Counted from the stretch's first letter, positions 27,602-36,910 are shown. The stretch is 64,000 bases of DNA from Panacagrimonas sp965216805 (GCF_965216805.1 NZ_CBDCGN010000003.1:558001-622000), one strand, 5' to 3'. Numbers and translations are program-made. Notes: generated from the letters alone by a model not told the origin.

Positions 27602-30448
27602 ATGAACGTTCTCGCCCTGATCGTGTTGTTGCCGCTGGTGCTGGGTACCGGCCTGTGCTTCTGGGCCGGACGCAGCAACACGCCGCGCCGCCGCAGCCTG
27701 ACGGCGTGGCTGGCCGCCGCGGTCACCGCGTCGGCGCTGGCTCTGCTGCTCGGCCAGGCGCCGATGGTCTTCGACGGGCACACGGTTCTGGCCGGCGCAG
27801 ACTGGGTGCCGGCGCTGGGGCTCAACGCCAACTTTCGGCTGGATGGCCTGGCGCTGATGTTCGCCGGGCTGATCCTGTCGATCGGCCTGCTGATCATTCT
27901 CTACGCGGCCTACTACCTGCACAGCGAAGATCCCGCCGGCAAGTTCTACAGCCTGCTGATGCTGTTCATGGCGGCGATGCTCGGCATCGTGCTGTCGGAC
28001 AACTTGCTGCTGCTCGTGGTGTTCTGGGAGCTGACCAGCCTGTCCTCGTTCCTGCTGGTCGGCTACTGGGGGCACAAGCCTAGTGCCCGCGCCGGCGCGC
28101 GCATGGCGCTGGCGATCACTGGCGGCGGTGGCCTGGTGATGCTGGCCGGCGTGATCCTGCTGGGACAGATCGCCGGCACCTACGATCTGTCCGGCATGCT
28201 CGGCCGCGGCGCAGAGATCCAGGCGCATCCGCTGTATCCGGTTACCCTGGGTCTGATTCTGGTGGGCTGCTTCACCAAGAGCGCGCAGGTGCCCTTCCAC
28301 TTCTGGTTGCCAGAGGCGATGGCAGCGCCGACGCCGGTGTCGGCTTATCTGCATTCGGCGACGATGGTCAAGGCCGGCATCTTCATGCTGGCGCGCCTCT
28401 ATCCGGTGCTCGGTGGCAATGGAACGTTCGAGATGATCGTGGCCAGCTTCGGCATGGCGACGATGGTGTTCGGCGCCTACGCCGCCGTGTTCAAGCACGA
28501 CACCAAGGGCCTGCTGGCGTATTCGACGATCAGCCACCTGGGTCTGATCACCTTTCTGATCGGCCTGGCCACGCCGCTGTCCACGGTGGCCGCGGTGTTC
28601 CACATCCTCAATCACGCCACGTTCAAGTGCTCGCTGTTCATGACCGCGGGCATCATCGATCACGAGACCGGCACGCGCGACATGCGCAAGCTCGCCGGCT
28701 TGATGAAATACATGCCGTGGACCGCCACCCTGGCGATGATCGCCGCGGCGTCCATGGCCGGCATCCCGCTGGCGAACGGATTTCTGTCCAAGGAGATGTT
28801 CTTCACCGAAGCGGTCACCGGCCAAGCTAACTTTGCCTGGGGCGTGCTGTTGCCGGTGGCGGCGACACTCGGTGGCATCTTCTCGGTGGCGTACTCGCTG
28901 CGCTTCATCCACGACGTGTTCTTCAACGGCGAGCCCAAGGACCTCCCCAAGCCGCATCCGCACGAGCCGCCGCTGTTCATGAAAGCGCCGGTCGCGCTGC
29001 TGGTGGTGATCTGCATCGTGGTCGGCATCTTTCCGGCGCTCACCTTCGGGCCGCTGGTACACGTGGCCGCAACTGCGGTACTCGGCGCCGAACCGCCGGA
29101 ATATCACCTCGCCATCTGGCACGGCTTCAACCTGCCGCTGCTGATGAGCGCGGTGGCGCTGGCCGGCGGCGTCGCCATGTATTTCATGCTGCAACGCATC
29201 TTCGAACTGCACCGCCACACGCCGCGCGGCTGGACCGGCCATGCGATTTTTCTGCACAGCATGAACGGGCTTTTCAGGTTCGCCGGCCGCCTCACCGGGT
29301 TACTGGAGAACGGCTCTCTGCAGCGCTATGCGGCGTTGATGGTGGGCGCCGCCGCGGTGGTCGGCGCCTGGCCGCTGTTGCAGGGCCCGGGCCTGGCAGC
29401 CGGAACCCGCGAACTGTTGCCGGCCTCGCCATTGGCGCTGGCGGTATGGGGGTTGCTGCTGCTGGCGGGCGGCGCGATGGTGCTGAGCCACCACGACCGT
29501 TTCCGCGCGGTGGTGCTGACCGGCGTGATCGGCCTGATCACCGCGTTTACGTTTGTGTCGTTCTCGGCGCCGGATCTGGCGTTGACACAGTTGTCGGTGG
29601 AGGTGGTGTCCACCGTGCTGCTGCTGATGGGACTGGCGCTGTTGCCGCAGACTAGCCCGCGCGAATCCAGCGCGCTGCGGCGGGGTCGTGACCTGATCCT
29701 TGCGGCGGCGGGCGGCGGCGGCATCGCTTGGCTGACCTGGCTGATGCTGACGCGCGACCACAACTCGATCTCCTGGTATTTCCTGGAGAACTCGAAGCCG
29801 CTCGGCGGTGGCACCAACGCGGTCAACGTGATCCTGGTGGACTTCCGCGGCTATGACACCTTCGGTGAGATCACCGTGCTGGGCATCGCCGCAATCGGTG
29901 TGTTGGCACTGCTCGACGGCATGCGCGTGCGTCGCCCCACTGCCGACGGCCAGGGCCGCCCGTGGAGCTTCAGCCGCGAGCCGCTGATGCTGCGCATGGT
30001 GGCGCGGATGGTGCTGCCGCTGGCGCTGGCGGTGTCGCTGTATATCTTCTGGCGTGGACACAATCTGCCGGGCGGCGGGTTCATCGCCGGGCTGATCACC
30101 GCTTCGGCGCTGGTGCTGCAATACATGGCGCTGGGCCAGGAGCGTGCGGGGGCAGTGATCCGAGCGCTCGGCGGGTCGCGCTATGCATCCTGGGTCGGGC
30201 TGGGGCTGGGCATCGCGGCACTCACTGGCGTCGGCGCTTTCGCTTTCGGTCATCCCTTCCTCACCAGCGCCTACGGACATCCGATCGTGCCGATCCTCGG
30301 CGAGTTGCCCCTGGCCACCGCGGCACTGTTCGACCTGGGCGTTTATGTGACCGTGGTCGGCGCCACCATGCTGATGCTGTCGGTATTGAGCTCGGCCAGC
30401 CAGGAGCGCGGCAAGCCCTCGTTCGCCAGCGAGCGGGGGCCATCATGA
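27602..30448 (+). CDS. mrpA: Mrp-type Na+/H+ antiporter subunit A, fused with subunit B domain
   Basis: A 948-aa integral membrane protein. Residues about 1-770 match MrpA/MnhA, with VVFWELTSLSSFLLVGYWGH (conserved Glu) and KSAQVPFHFWLPEAMAAPTPVSAYLHSATMVKAGIFML (Lys/His path), the same motif set as NuoL. The C-terminal about 150 residues are the MrpB/MnhB domain (IFWRGHNLPGGGFIAGLI). Fusion of A and B marks the six-gene Pha-like (group 2) Mrp operon. The TGA overlaps the mrpC ATG by 4 nt. The product is part of a multisubunit cation/proton antiporter for Na+ and alkaline tolerance. Confidence 0.95.
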   Translation: MNVLALIVLLPLVLGTGLCFWAGRSNTPRRRSLTAWLAAAVTASALALLLGQAPMVFDGHTVLAGADWVPALGLNANFRLDGLALMFAGLILSIGLLIILYAAYYLHSEDPAGKFYSLLMLFMAAMLGIVLSDNLLLLVVFWELTSLSSFLLVGYWGHKPSARAGARMALAITGGGGLVMLAGVILLGQIAGTYDLSGMLGRGAEIQAHPLYPVTLGLILVGCFTKSAQVPFHFWLPEAMAAPTPVSAYLHSATMVKAGIFMLARLYPVLGGNGTFEMIVASFGMATMVFGAYAAVFKHDTKGLLAYSTISHLGLITFLIGLATPLSTVAAVFHILNHATFKCSLFMTAGIIDHETGTRDMRKLAGLMKYMPWTATLAMIAAASMAGIPLANGFLSKEMFFTEAVTGQANFAWGVLLPVAATLGGIFSVAYSLRFIHDVFFNGEPKDLPKPHPHEPPLFMKAPVALLVVICIVVGIFPALTFGPLVHVAATAVLGAEPPEYHLAIWHGFNLPLLMSAVALAGGVAMYFMLQRIFELHRHTPRGWTGHAIFLHSMNGLFRFAGRLTGLLENGSLQRYAALMVGAAAVVGAWPLLQGPGLAAGTRELLPASPLALAVWGLLLLAGGAMVLSHHDRFRAVVLTGVIGLITAFTFVSFSAPDLALTQLSVEVVSTVLLLMGLALLPQTSPRESSALRRGRDLILAAAGGGGIAWLTWLMLTRDHNSISWYFLENSKPLGGGTNAVNVILVDFRGYDTFGEITVLGIAAIGVLALLDGMRVRRPTADGQGRPWSFSREPLMLRMVARMVLPLALAVSLYIFWRGHNLPGGGFIAGLITASALVLQYMALGQERAGAVIRALGGSRYASWVGLGLGIAALTGVGAFAFGHPFLTSAYGHPIVPILGELPLATAALFDLGVYVTVVGATMLMLSVLSSASQERGKPSFASERGPS

Positions 30449-30813
30449 GCATGGAGTTTCTGGTCGCCACCGGCATTGGCTGGGTGACCTTCTGCGGCAT
30501 CTATCTGCTGCTGCGCGGCCGCACCTATCCGGTGGTGCTGGGCCTGACCCTGATCGGCTACGCGGTGAACGTCTTCATCTTCACCATGGGGCGGCTGTGG
30601 AGCGCGGTGCCGCCCATCCTCACCGACGGCCCCAATGTGGCCGATCCGCTGCCGCAGGCACTGGTGCTGACCGCCATCGTGATCGGCTTTGCGACCACCG
30701 GATTCGTCATCGAACTGGCCTTGCGCAGCTACCACGAGTCCGGCACCGATCATGTCGACGGTGAGCCGGACGCCGCGTCGGCGCCGGCCGGGTCGAACGG
30801 AGAGCCGCGATGA
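30445..30813 (+). CDS. mrpC: Mrp Na+/H+ antiporter subunit C
   Basis: 122-aa three-helix protein homologous to NuoK. It shows GIYLLLRGRTYPVVLGLTLIGYAVNVFIF and DPLPQALVLTAIVIGFATTGF, both typical of MrpC/MnhC. ATG at 30445 overlaps the mrpA stop; the C-terminal tail past residue 95 is polar. The TGA overlaps the mrpD ATG. Confidence 0.94.
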   Translation: MSMEFLVATGIGWVTFCGIYLLLRGRTYPVVLGLTLIGYAVNVFIFTMGRLWSAVPPILTDGPNVADPLPQALVLTAIVIGFATTGFVIELALRSYHESGTDHVDGEPDAASAPAGSNGEPR

Positions 30814-32459
30814 ACCCGGCGCTACTGTTCGGTTCGCACCTGCCCGCCATGGCAGTGATGGTGCCGGCCCTGACTGCGGTGCTGTTGCTGCTGATCGGCG
30901 ATCACGGCGGCGATGAGCGCGGCAGCGACCACAGCCGGCGCAAGCTGCTGCTGGCGCGCAGCATCGCGCTGCTGTCGACCGCGCTGGGCCTGATGATCGC
31001 AATCGAACTCGCGGTGCAGGCCAATGGCGGCGAACTGACCGTGTACCGCATGGGAGACTGGCCGGCGCCGTTCGGCATCGTGTTGGTGATCGACCGGCTC
31101 GCGGCGCTGATGTTGGTGCTGACCTCCACCGTCGCCTTGCCGGTGTTGTGGTACGCCACCGGCGGCTGGGACGCACACGGGCGCTATTTTCATGCACTGT
31201 TCCAGTTCCAGCTGATGGGCCTGAGCGGCGCCTTCGTGACCGGCGATCTGTTCAATCTGTTCGTGTTCTTCGAGGTCCTGCTGATCGCGTCCTACGTGTT
31301 GCTGGCGCACGGCCAGGGTCGCGAGCGCTACCGCGTGGGGATGCATTACGTGGTGCTCAACCTCGCTGCCTCGGCGTTGTTCCTGATCGGCGTGGCCTTG
31401 ATCTACGCGCTGACCGGCACCCTCAACATGGCGGATCTGGCGCTGCGCGTGCCGATGATCGAAGGGCCGGAAGCCGCCGTGCTGCAAGCGGCCAGCCTGA
31501 TCCTGCTGGTGGTGTTCGGATTCAAGGCCGCGCTGGTGCCGCTGTCGATGTGGCTGCCGGCGACCTACGCCGCGGCCTGTGCGCCGGTGGCGGCCTTGTT
31601 CGCCATCATGACCAAGGTCGGCGTGTATTCGATCCTGCGCGTCAACGGCGTCATCTTCGGCGCCGACGCCGGGGCCTCGGCGTTCACCGCGCAACCCTGG
31701 CTGTTGCCGCTGGCCTTGATGACCAGCCTGATCGGTGTGTTCGGCGCGCTGGCGGCCAAGACCCTGCCCAGGCTGGTAGCCTGGCTCACCGTGTCCTCGG
31801 TCGGCACCGTGATGATCGCGCTGGGCCTGTATACGGAAGCCGCCTGGTCGGCCGGGCTCTACTACATGGTGCAGAGCACCCTGGTGATTGCCGGCCTGTT
31901 CCTGCTCTCCGAGCTGGTGGCGGCACAGCGCGGCGATGCCGCCGATCTGCTTGAACCGGCCTCGCCAGTGGCGCAGCCGGCCTTGCTGGGATTGATGTTG
32001 TTGCTGGCTGCGGCGTCGGCAGCCGGCCTGCCGCCGCTGCCGGGCTTTCTCGGCAAGCTGATGCTGCTGGAGGCATCGAGCATGCACGGATGGCAGACCG
32101 CGGTGTGGACCGTGGTGCTGCTGGTGGGCTTTCTGGCCATGCTCGGCCTGGCGCGCGCCGGCAACGTGCTGTTCTGGCATGTGCGTCACGACCTGCCGCC
32201 CTGCGGTGATTCGGGTGCCAGCCCCAAGCTGGTCACCGCTGCACTGTCGTTACTGGGCGCGGCGGTGGCGATGAGTATCTTTGCCGCGCCGCTGATGCGT
32301 TACACCGCGGCCACCGCGCAACAGTTGCTGGACCGGCCGGCTTACGCACGCGCCGTGCTCGGCGATCAGGGCGGCATGCACGCCGACACCGCACGACCGT
32401 ATCGGCTGGCGCCCGAGGACCAAACTTCCATCCCGTTCACCGAGGAGCACCCGCAATGA
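30810..32459 (+). CDS. mrpD: Mrp Na+/H+ antiporter subunit D
   Basis: 549-aa antiporter-like membrane subunit, homologous to NuoM/NuoN. Conserved blocks: NLFVFFEVLLIASYVLLAHG with the helix-5 Glu, and FKAALVPLSMWLPATYAAACAPVAALFAIMTKVGVYSILR with the helix-7 Lys region. The C terminus carries a longer hydrophilic tail than usual (after about residue 510). Overlaps its neighbours by 4 nt at both ends. Confidence 0.95.
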   Translation: MNPALLFGSHLPAMAVMVPALTAVLLLLIGDHGGDERGSDHSRRKLLLARSIALLSTALGLMIAIELAVQANGGELTVYRMGDWPAPFGIVLVIDRLAALMLVLTSTVALPVLWYATGGWDAHGRYFHALFQFQLMGLSGAFVTGDLFNLFVFFEVLLIASYVLLAHGQGRERYRVGMHYVVLNLAASALFLIGVALIYALTGTLNMADLALRVPMIEGPEAAVLQAASLILLVVFGFKAALVPLSMWLPATYAAACAPVAALFAIMTKVGVYSILRVNGVIFGADAGASAFTAQPWLLPLALMTSLIGVFGALAAKTLPRLVAWLTVSSVGTVMIALGLYTEAAWSAGLYYMVQSTLVIAGLFLLSELVAAQRGDAADLLEPASPVAQPALLGLMLLLAAASAAGLPPLPGFLGKLMLLEASSMHGWQTAVWTVVLLVGFLAMLGLARAGNVLFWHVRHDLPPCGDSGASPKLVTAALSLLGAAVAMSIFAAPLMRYTAATAQQLLDRPAYARAVLGDQGGMHADTARPYRLAPEDQTSIPFTEEHPQ

Positions 32460-32968
32460 AATCGGCGGCCAAGGGATCGTCGCGCAGCGCCTGGCTGGCG
32501 CATCCGGTGCTGTCGCTGATGCTGGCCGCAAGCTGGCTGTTGCTGCAGGAAAGCGTGGCGGTGCCGCAGCTCCTGGCCGCGGCCGTTCTCGGAGTGGTGG
32601 TGCCGCGCATGGTGCACGGGTTCATCGGCGACGGCGCGCGGCCGCGCTCGGCCAAGGTGGCCTTACGCTTCTTCTTCATCGTGCTGTGGGACATCCTGCT
32701 GTCCAACCTCACCGTGGCGCGCCTGGTGCTCTCGCCGGGTGCCAGGCCGCAGCCGGCCTGGGTACGGGTGCCGCTGGACGTGCAGCACCCCAACGCCATC
32801 GTGCTGCTGGCCACCATCATCACCACCACGCCGGGCACGGTGTCCTGCATCGTCGACGAGGAGCGCCGCGAAATTCTGGTGCACGCGCTGGATTGCAGCG
32901 ACCCCGAGGAGATGGCAATGCAGATCAAGCAGCGCTACGAAGCGCCGCTGAAGGAGATCCTCGGATGA
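32456..32968 (+). CDS. mrpE: Mrp Na+/H+ antiporter subunit E
   Basis: 170-aa MrpE/MnhE protein with two N-terminal hydrophobic segments and a cytoplasmic domain containing HPNAIVLLATIITTTPGTVSCIVDEERREILVHALD, the family hallmark. ATG overlaps the mrpD stop, and the TGA overlaps mrpF by 4 nt. Confidence 0.94.
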   Translation: MKSAAKGSSRSAWLAHPVLSLMLAASWLLLQESVAVPQLLAAAVLGVVVPRMVHGFIGDGARPRSAKVALRFFFIVLWDILLSNLTVARLVLSPGARPQPAWVRVPLDVQHPNAIVLLATIITTTPGTVSCIVDEERREILVHALDCSDPEEMAMQIKQRYEAPLKEILG

Positions 32969-33234
32969 TCGAAATCGCCCTCAACTTCGCACTCGCCGCC
33001 GTCACCCTGTCGCTGCTGCTGTGCGGGTGGCGTCTGCTGCGCGGACCGGAAACCCCCGACCGCCTGCTGGCGCTGGACACGCTGTACATCAATGTCGTCG
33101 CCCTGGTGATCCTGCTCGGGATTCTCTGGCGCACCTCGCTGCTGTTCGAAGCTGCGCTGATCGTGGCGATGCTGGGTTTCGTGTCCACCGTCGCGCTGGC
33201 GCGTTATCTGAGTCGCGGCGACGTCATCGAATAA
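32965..33234 (+). CDS. mrpF: Mrp Na+/H+ antiporter subunit F
   Basis: 89-aa three-helix protein with RLLRGPETPDRLLALDTLYINVVAL, the conserved MrpF/MnhF segment with its Asp-Arg pair. The ATG at 32965 overlaps mrpE by 4 nt and gives the normal family length; longer upstream in-frame extensions run inside mrpE and are discarded. Confidence 0.94.
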   Translation: MIEIALNFALAAVTLSLLLCGWRLLRGPETPDRLLALDTLYINVVALVILLGILWRTSLLFEAALIVAMLGFVSTVALARYLSRGDVIE

Positions 33235-33244
33235 GGAGACCGGC

Positions 33245-33583
33245 ATGACCGAACTGTCCCTGCCATTGGAACTCCTGATCTCCGCGTTGCTGGTGATTGG
33301 AGGACTGTTCGTATTGATCGGCGCCGTCGGCATGGTCCGCTTTGGCGACTTCTACATGCGCCTGCACGCGCCGACCAAAGCCACCACGCTCGGTGTGGGC
33401 GGCGTGCTGCTGGCCAGTATGGGCCTGAGCTGGGCCGGCGGGCACTTTGGCGTGCACGAGCTGCTGATCGCGCTGTTCCTGTTTCTCACCGCGCCGGTGT
33501 CGGCCAATCTGATGGCCAAGGCTGCGCTGCACCTGCGGGTGCCGACGCGCGCCAAGCTGCCGGACGATATTCCGCTGGATTGA
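33245..33583 (+). CDS. mrpG: Mrp Na+/H+ antiporter subunit G
   Basis: 112-aa MrpG/MnhG protein with three helices, recognised from GAVGMVRFGDFYMRLHAPTKATTLGVGGVLLAS and the closing ALFLFLTAPVSANLMAKAA. Ten nt after mrpF, with a GGAG ribosome binding site. Last gene of the mrp operon; no clear terminator follows in the 216-nt spacer, only weak dyads near 33697-33735. Confidence 0.94.
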   Translation: MTELSLPLELLISALLVIGGLFVLIGAVGMVRFGDFYMRLHAPTKATTLGVGGVLLASMGLSWAGGHFGVHELLIALFLFLTAPVSANLMAKAALHLRVPTRAKLPDDIPLD

Positions 33584-33799
33584 AGGCGTAAGGTCGGCAG
33601 CCCGGATGGCGCGACTGAAGACAGGGCGATAACCGGTCGCAATTCCCGCCTGCTGCGCGCGCCGGTGGCGCCTCACTTATCCGCCGTTCGGGCGTAGTGG
33701 CAGTGCCGGTCTGCTTGTAAGGACACTGCCGGCTTGCGGCACGACAACGCCGGGGCCAAGCTGCATTTGCGATCGATATCGCGCATGCAGGAGGCAGCC

Positions 33800-34513
33800 A
33801 TGGTCAGACTCTACGGCAGTGTTCCCGGCTGGACCGTGCCCTGCCTTGGTCCGATGGTCACCAAGGTTGCCTACTACCTGACCCTGGCCGGGATCCCGTA
33901 CGAATTTGTCCCGACCGATTTGTCGCAACTCGATCGCGACAGTCCCAATGGCAAGGTGCCGTTCCTGGACGACGACGGCGAACGCATCGCCGACTCGATG
34001 CTGATCCTCGCGCACCTGCGCCGCAAGTACGGCGATGCGCTGGGCAATGGCGTCACGCCGCGCGAAGAAGCGCAGATGCTGGCCTTCAACCGTCTCATCG
34101 ACGAGCACCTGTACTGGATCACCGTCGTTCTGCCGCGCTATTGCGACGACGGTGACTGGCATCGCTACCTGTGCCTGATTGCCTCAACCGACAACCCCTC
34201 ACCGGAAATCCTCGCCTTCGGCGCAGCTTGGCGCGCGCGCGTGCTCAAGGGTTATCTCAATGGCGGCTGGACGCGGATGCCGCAAGCGGTGCTCTTCGCG
34301 CGCGCCCGTGCCGATATCGACGCGCTCAGCGATCAGCTCGGCGACCAGCCCTTTTTCATGGGCGACCAGCCGCGCTGGATCGACGCTTCGGTGCTCTCGA
34401 TTCTGCGCCACACCATCGATCCGCCGTTCTCGTTCGACACCAAGCATTACGCTGCCGGCAAGCCCAAGCTCGTCGCCTACATGAAGCGCATGAAGGAGCA
34501 GTTCGGGATCTGA
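33800..34513 (+). CDS. Glutathione S-transferase-like protein (metaxin/FAXC-type)
   Basis: 237 aa. The N-terminal thioredoxin-like domain begins VRLYGSVPGWTVPCLGPMVTKVAYYLTLAGIPYEFV and the C-terminal helical domain ends FMGDQPRWIDASVLSILRHTID, the arrangement of FAXC/metaxin-type GST relatives. Start chosen at the ATG preceded by AGGAGG at 33789-33794; an upstream in-frame start lacks such a site. The Ser/Tyr/Cys catalytic residue for glutathione is not obvious, so transferase activity is uncertain. It stands alone between the mrp operon and a convergent gene. Confidence 0.75.
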   Translation: MVRLYGSVPGWTVPCLGPMVTKVAYYLTLAGIPYEFVPTDLSQLDRDSPNGKVPFLDDDGERIADSMLILAHLRRKYGDALGNGVTPREEAQMLAFNRLIDEHLYWITVVLPRYCDDGDWHRYLCLIASTDNPSPEILAFGAAWRARVLKGYLNGGWTRMPQAVLFARARADIDALSDQLGDQPFFMGDQPRWIDASVLSILRHTIDPPFSFDTKHYAAGKPKLVAYMKRMKEQFGI

Positions 34514-34640
34514 GGCGTCTGCCTTATCCCCCTTGCAGGCAATGTTTGCGCAGCCGTGCGCGTCCTGTTGTCGATCCGCAACCTGCGCCAGACGTTCCTC
34601 GCGCGGGTCGTCGCCCAACTCGACACCGGACACATCCGGG

Positions 34641-35651
34641 CTAGTGAAATCCGCGGCCAGCCGCCAGCGAGGCCGCGTTGAGAATCGCGTTCTGCAGCAT
34701 GCTGTGATCGGCGCGCCCGCTGCCGGCGAGGTCGTAGGCCACGCCGTGGGCCACCGTGGTGTACGCATACGGCGGTCCCAGGAAGACGACGTTGTTGCCG
34801 GAGAAGCCCCAGGTCTTGATCGCGATGTGGCCTTGGTCGTGATACGTGGCGATGACCGCCTGATAGCGGCCCTCGATGCACTGGCGGAAGATGGAATCCG
34901 GGCTGACCGGTCCTTCGACATTGATGCCCTGCGCGCGCGCCCTCTCGATCGCCGGTGCGATGTGCTGCTGCTCCTCGACGCCGCTTGCGTGCGGGTTGAA
35001 ACCCGCCACGCCGATACGCCCGCCGCCGAGCCCCCACTGGGTCATCGCGCGCGCGAGTTGCGTGACCAGACGCAGTACCGCGTCCTGGGTGATGGCAGCC
35101 GACACGTCGCGCAGCGGAACATGATCGGTCAGGTGCGCGACCACCAGGGGGCCGGATCGCAGCAGCAGATAGGCCTCCTGCCCCGGTTTGTGACTCGGGA
35201 TCGCGTGCAGCGTGCCGGCCATGTCCATCGCCTTGGCACTGATCGGACCCATCACGGCACCATCCAGAATCCGGCGTTGCGCGAGACGGTCGGCATGATC
35301 CAGCCAGGCACCGCTGACGGCGCCGGCGTCGCGGGTGTCCTGGCCCAGGCGCATCGCCGCCACGGGAAAGGCATCCGACACCAGCACGTCGATGGTCGAT
35401 GCGTCGTCGCCGCAGTCCCCCGGCAGGTGCTCGATGTCCGCGACGCGCCGGACCGACAGCGACGCGCCAAGCAACCGTACGGTGTGCTCGACGAGGTCCG
35501 CGTCGCCCACGACGAGCGGCCGGCAATGCGGATGCAGAGCGCCGCTGGCCCAGGTCTTGACCAGGATTTCATGCCCGATGCCGTTCGGGTCGCCGGGGAC
35601 CACGCCGATGGTCGGGCGGTGCGCGACGCGGTGGTCGGAGTCGGCGTTCAT
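34641..35651 (-). CDS. PdxA-family 4-phospho-hydroxyacid dehydrogenase
   Basis: 336 aa, similar to PdxA (4-hydroxythreonine-4-phosphate dehydrogenase). Motifs: GDPNGIGHEI near the N terminus, GPISAKAM, SHKPGQEA, GFNPHASG, YHDQGHIAIK and VAHGVAYDLAGSG; the His residues in these blocks are the metal ligands of the family. Several positions differ from standard PdxA (for example GFNPHASG rather than GLNPHAGE), and no pyridoxine gene is nearby, so a PdxA2-like role in catabolism of phosphorylated sugar acids is possible. The ATG overlaps the stop of a 22-codon leader ORF. Confidence 0.75.
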   Translation of the reverse strand: MNADSDHRVAHRPTIGVVPGDPNGIGHEILVKTWASGALHPHCRPLVVGDADLVEHTVRLLGASLSVRRVADIEHLPGDCGDDASTIDVLVSDAFPVAAMRLGQDTRDAGAVSGAWLDHADRLAQRRILDGAVMGPISAKAMDMAGTLHAIPSHKPGQEAYLLLRSGPLVVAHLTDHVPLRDVSAAITQDAVLRLVTQLARAMTQWGLGGGRIGVAGFNPHASGVEEQQHIAPAIERARAQGINVEGPVSPDSIFRQCIEGRYQAVIATYHDQGHIAIKTWGFSGNNVVFLGPPYAYTTVAHGVAYDLAGSGRADHSMLQNAILNAASLAAGRGFH

Positions 35652-35716
35652 AGGTTGCGAAAGGTGCCGGACATCTGCGCGGTGAGCGCGAGTCGGCAGC
35701 CCAGGTCATCTGACAT
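35648..35716 (-). CDS. Putative 22-residue leader peptide coupled to the PdxA-like gene
   Basis: A short ORF (begins MSDDLGCRLAL, ends MSGTFRNL) starts at an ATG with the best ribosome binding site in the area, GAGGAGAAG three bases upstream, and its TGA overlaps the start of the PdxA-like gene by ATGA. This strongly suggests translation of the mini-ORF and coupling to the downstream gene. The peptide matches nothing I know and has no run of a regulatory codon. It could alternatively be the tail of a decayed longer gene, since the frame stays open to 35860. Confidence 0.5.
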   Translation of the reverse strand: MSDDLGCRLALTAQMSGTFRNL

Positions 35717-36007
35717 GATCTTCTCCTCGGACTCCGGCCTCTCATGGCCCCAACGCAGCGCGCATTGCCGCACGTCCGCGTCCATGGCCTTTGCCTGCGA
35801 TCGGAACTGAAACCCTTGAGGCAATGATACCCCTGCAGCACGCCGGCTCCGGCCTGGCACGGGCGCATCGCTGGGCCCGCGGGGCTCGCACGTCAGGAGC
35901 GCCCCGTATCGGCCCTACGCCAGGCGGATTGTTCTGATGGATCGGGCGGAGCAAGCACTCAGCGATCGGCGGCAGCCCGCCGAGGCCTGCGCGACAGCCC
36001 GTACCGG
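35717..36007. other. Intergenic region upstream of the PdxA-like gene
   Basis: About 290 nt between the minus-strand leader ORF and the end of the DUF4340 gene. No good gene is visible. A dyad CGGCGG-N4-CCGCCG lies near 35970-35985, possibly a weak end signal for the DUF4340 operon. The promoter of the PdxA-like transcript should lie here, but no clear -35/-10 pair was found. Confidence 0.5.
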
Positions 36008-36898
36008 CTACTCGACGGCTTCGGTCGCGGGCTCGTCGGCTGGCGCGGCATCGGCATCGATGTCGGCCGTAGGCGGGGGCAGCTCGAACAGTTCCTGAAC
36101 GAGCGCCTTGGACAAGGTGTAGCGCACTCTCAGCTCGGGTCTGGCCAGCACCAGTTGCGGATCGCGTGCGTGGACGATCAGGTCGATCACGCTGCCGTCG
36201 ACCAGGGTGAGCTTGACCGTATCCCCGCTGGATCCTTCCAGTGGTTCGGCCGCATTCCACATGGCGCGCGCGTTCTTCCAGGACTCCACCAGTTGCGCGA
36301 GCTGAGCCGCGGTGGCCTCGCCTTGCTGGGGACTGGTCCAGGCGCCTTCCGCGCTTTTCTCCAGGAGCAGGCCCGGCAGTTCGATCTTCTGCAGTTCACC
36401 TTCTTCCGGCACCACCGATTTCGAGATCAGGTCGGAGAAGTCGGCGTCCAGCGCGGCGCTGGGCGGATCGTCGACCACGCCGATCGCTTCGCCCGAAGAA
36501 ACGTAACGGCGGTACTGGATGGGCTCGGTTCCGCCGATGTCGATGCGCACGTCGTCCAGGGTCACGCGGTAACGCGGCGGGTCGAGTTCGAGTTGCTTGA
36601 GATCAACCCCCGCGTCGAACTGCTTCTTCACTTCCAGCTCTGCCAGCGACAGGATGCCGCCGACTTCCAGGCTGTCGGCGGAGGCCTGCACCGGCTCGGT
36701 CAGCCGCCATTGTCCGTCGTATTTTTCCAGGCGGATGGTCGGTTCGGCCGGGTGTTCGATGACGATGTTGGTGATCGCATCCTGCTTGAGCGCGGTCAGT
36801 GCGGGGCCCTGGTCTTCCTGCTTCTGGCTCAACCACACCGCGACGCCCAGGCCGGCAACGACGACGGCCAGACCCAGATTGAGATAGCTGCGATTCAT
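36008..36898 (-). CDS. DUF4340 domain protein of Gld-type ABC operon
   Basis: 296 aa. A single N-terminal hydrophobic anchor (NLGLAVVVAGLGVAVWLSQ) is followed by a periplasmic domain beginning ITNIVIEHPAEPTIRLEKYDGQWRLTEPV, the DUF4340 pattern. The C-terminal tail is Ala/Asp/Glu-rich. Last gene of a four-gene operon with GldG-, GldF- and GldA-like proteins, 12 nt after the GldG-like gene. Function is unknown outside gliding bacteria; a role in cell-envelope transport is inferred only from the neighbours. Confidence 0.8.
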   Translation of the reverse strand: MNRSYLNLGLAVVVAGLGVAVWLSQKQEDQGPALTALKQDAITNIVIEHPAEPTIRLEKYDGQWRLTEPVQASADSLEVGGILSLAELEVKKQFDAGVDLKQLELDPPRYRVTLDDVRIDIGGTEPIQYRRYVSSGEAIGVVDDPPSAALDADFSDLISKSVVPEEGELQKIELPGLLLEKSAEGAWTSPQQGEATAAQLAQLVESWKNARAMWNAAEPLEGSSGDTVKLTLVDGSVIDLIVHARDPQLVLARPELRVRYTLSKALVQELFELPPPTADIDADAAPADEPATEAVE

Positions 36899-36910
36899 GG
36901 CAGTGTTCCC

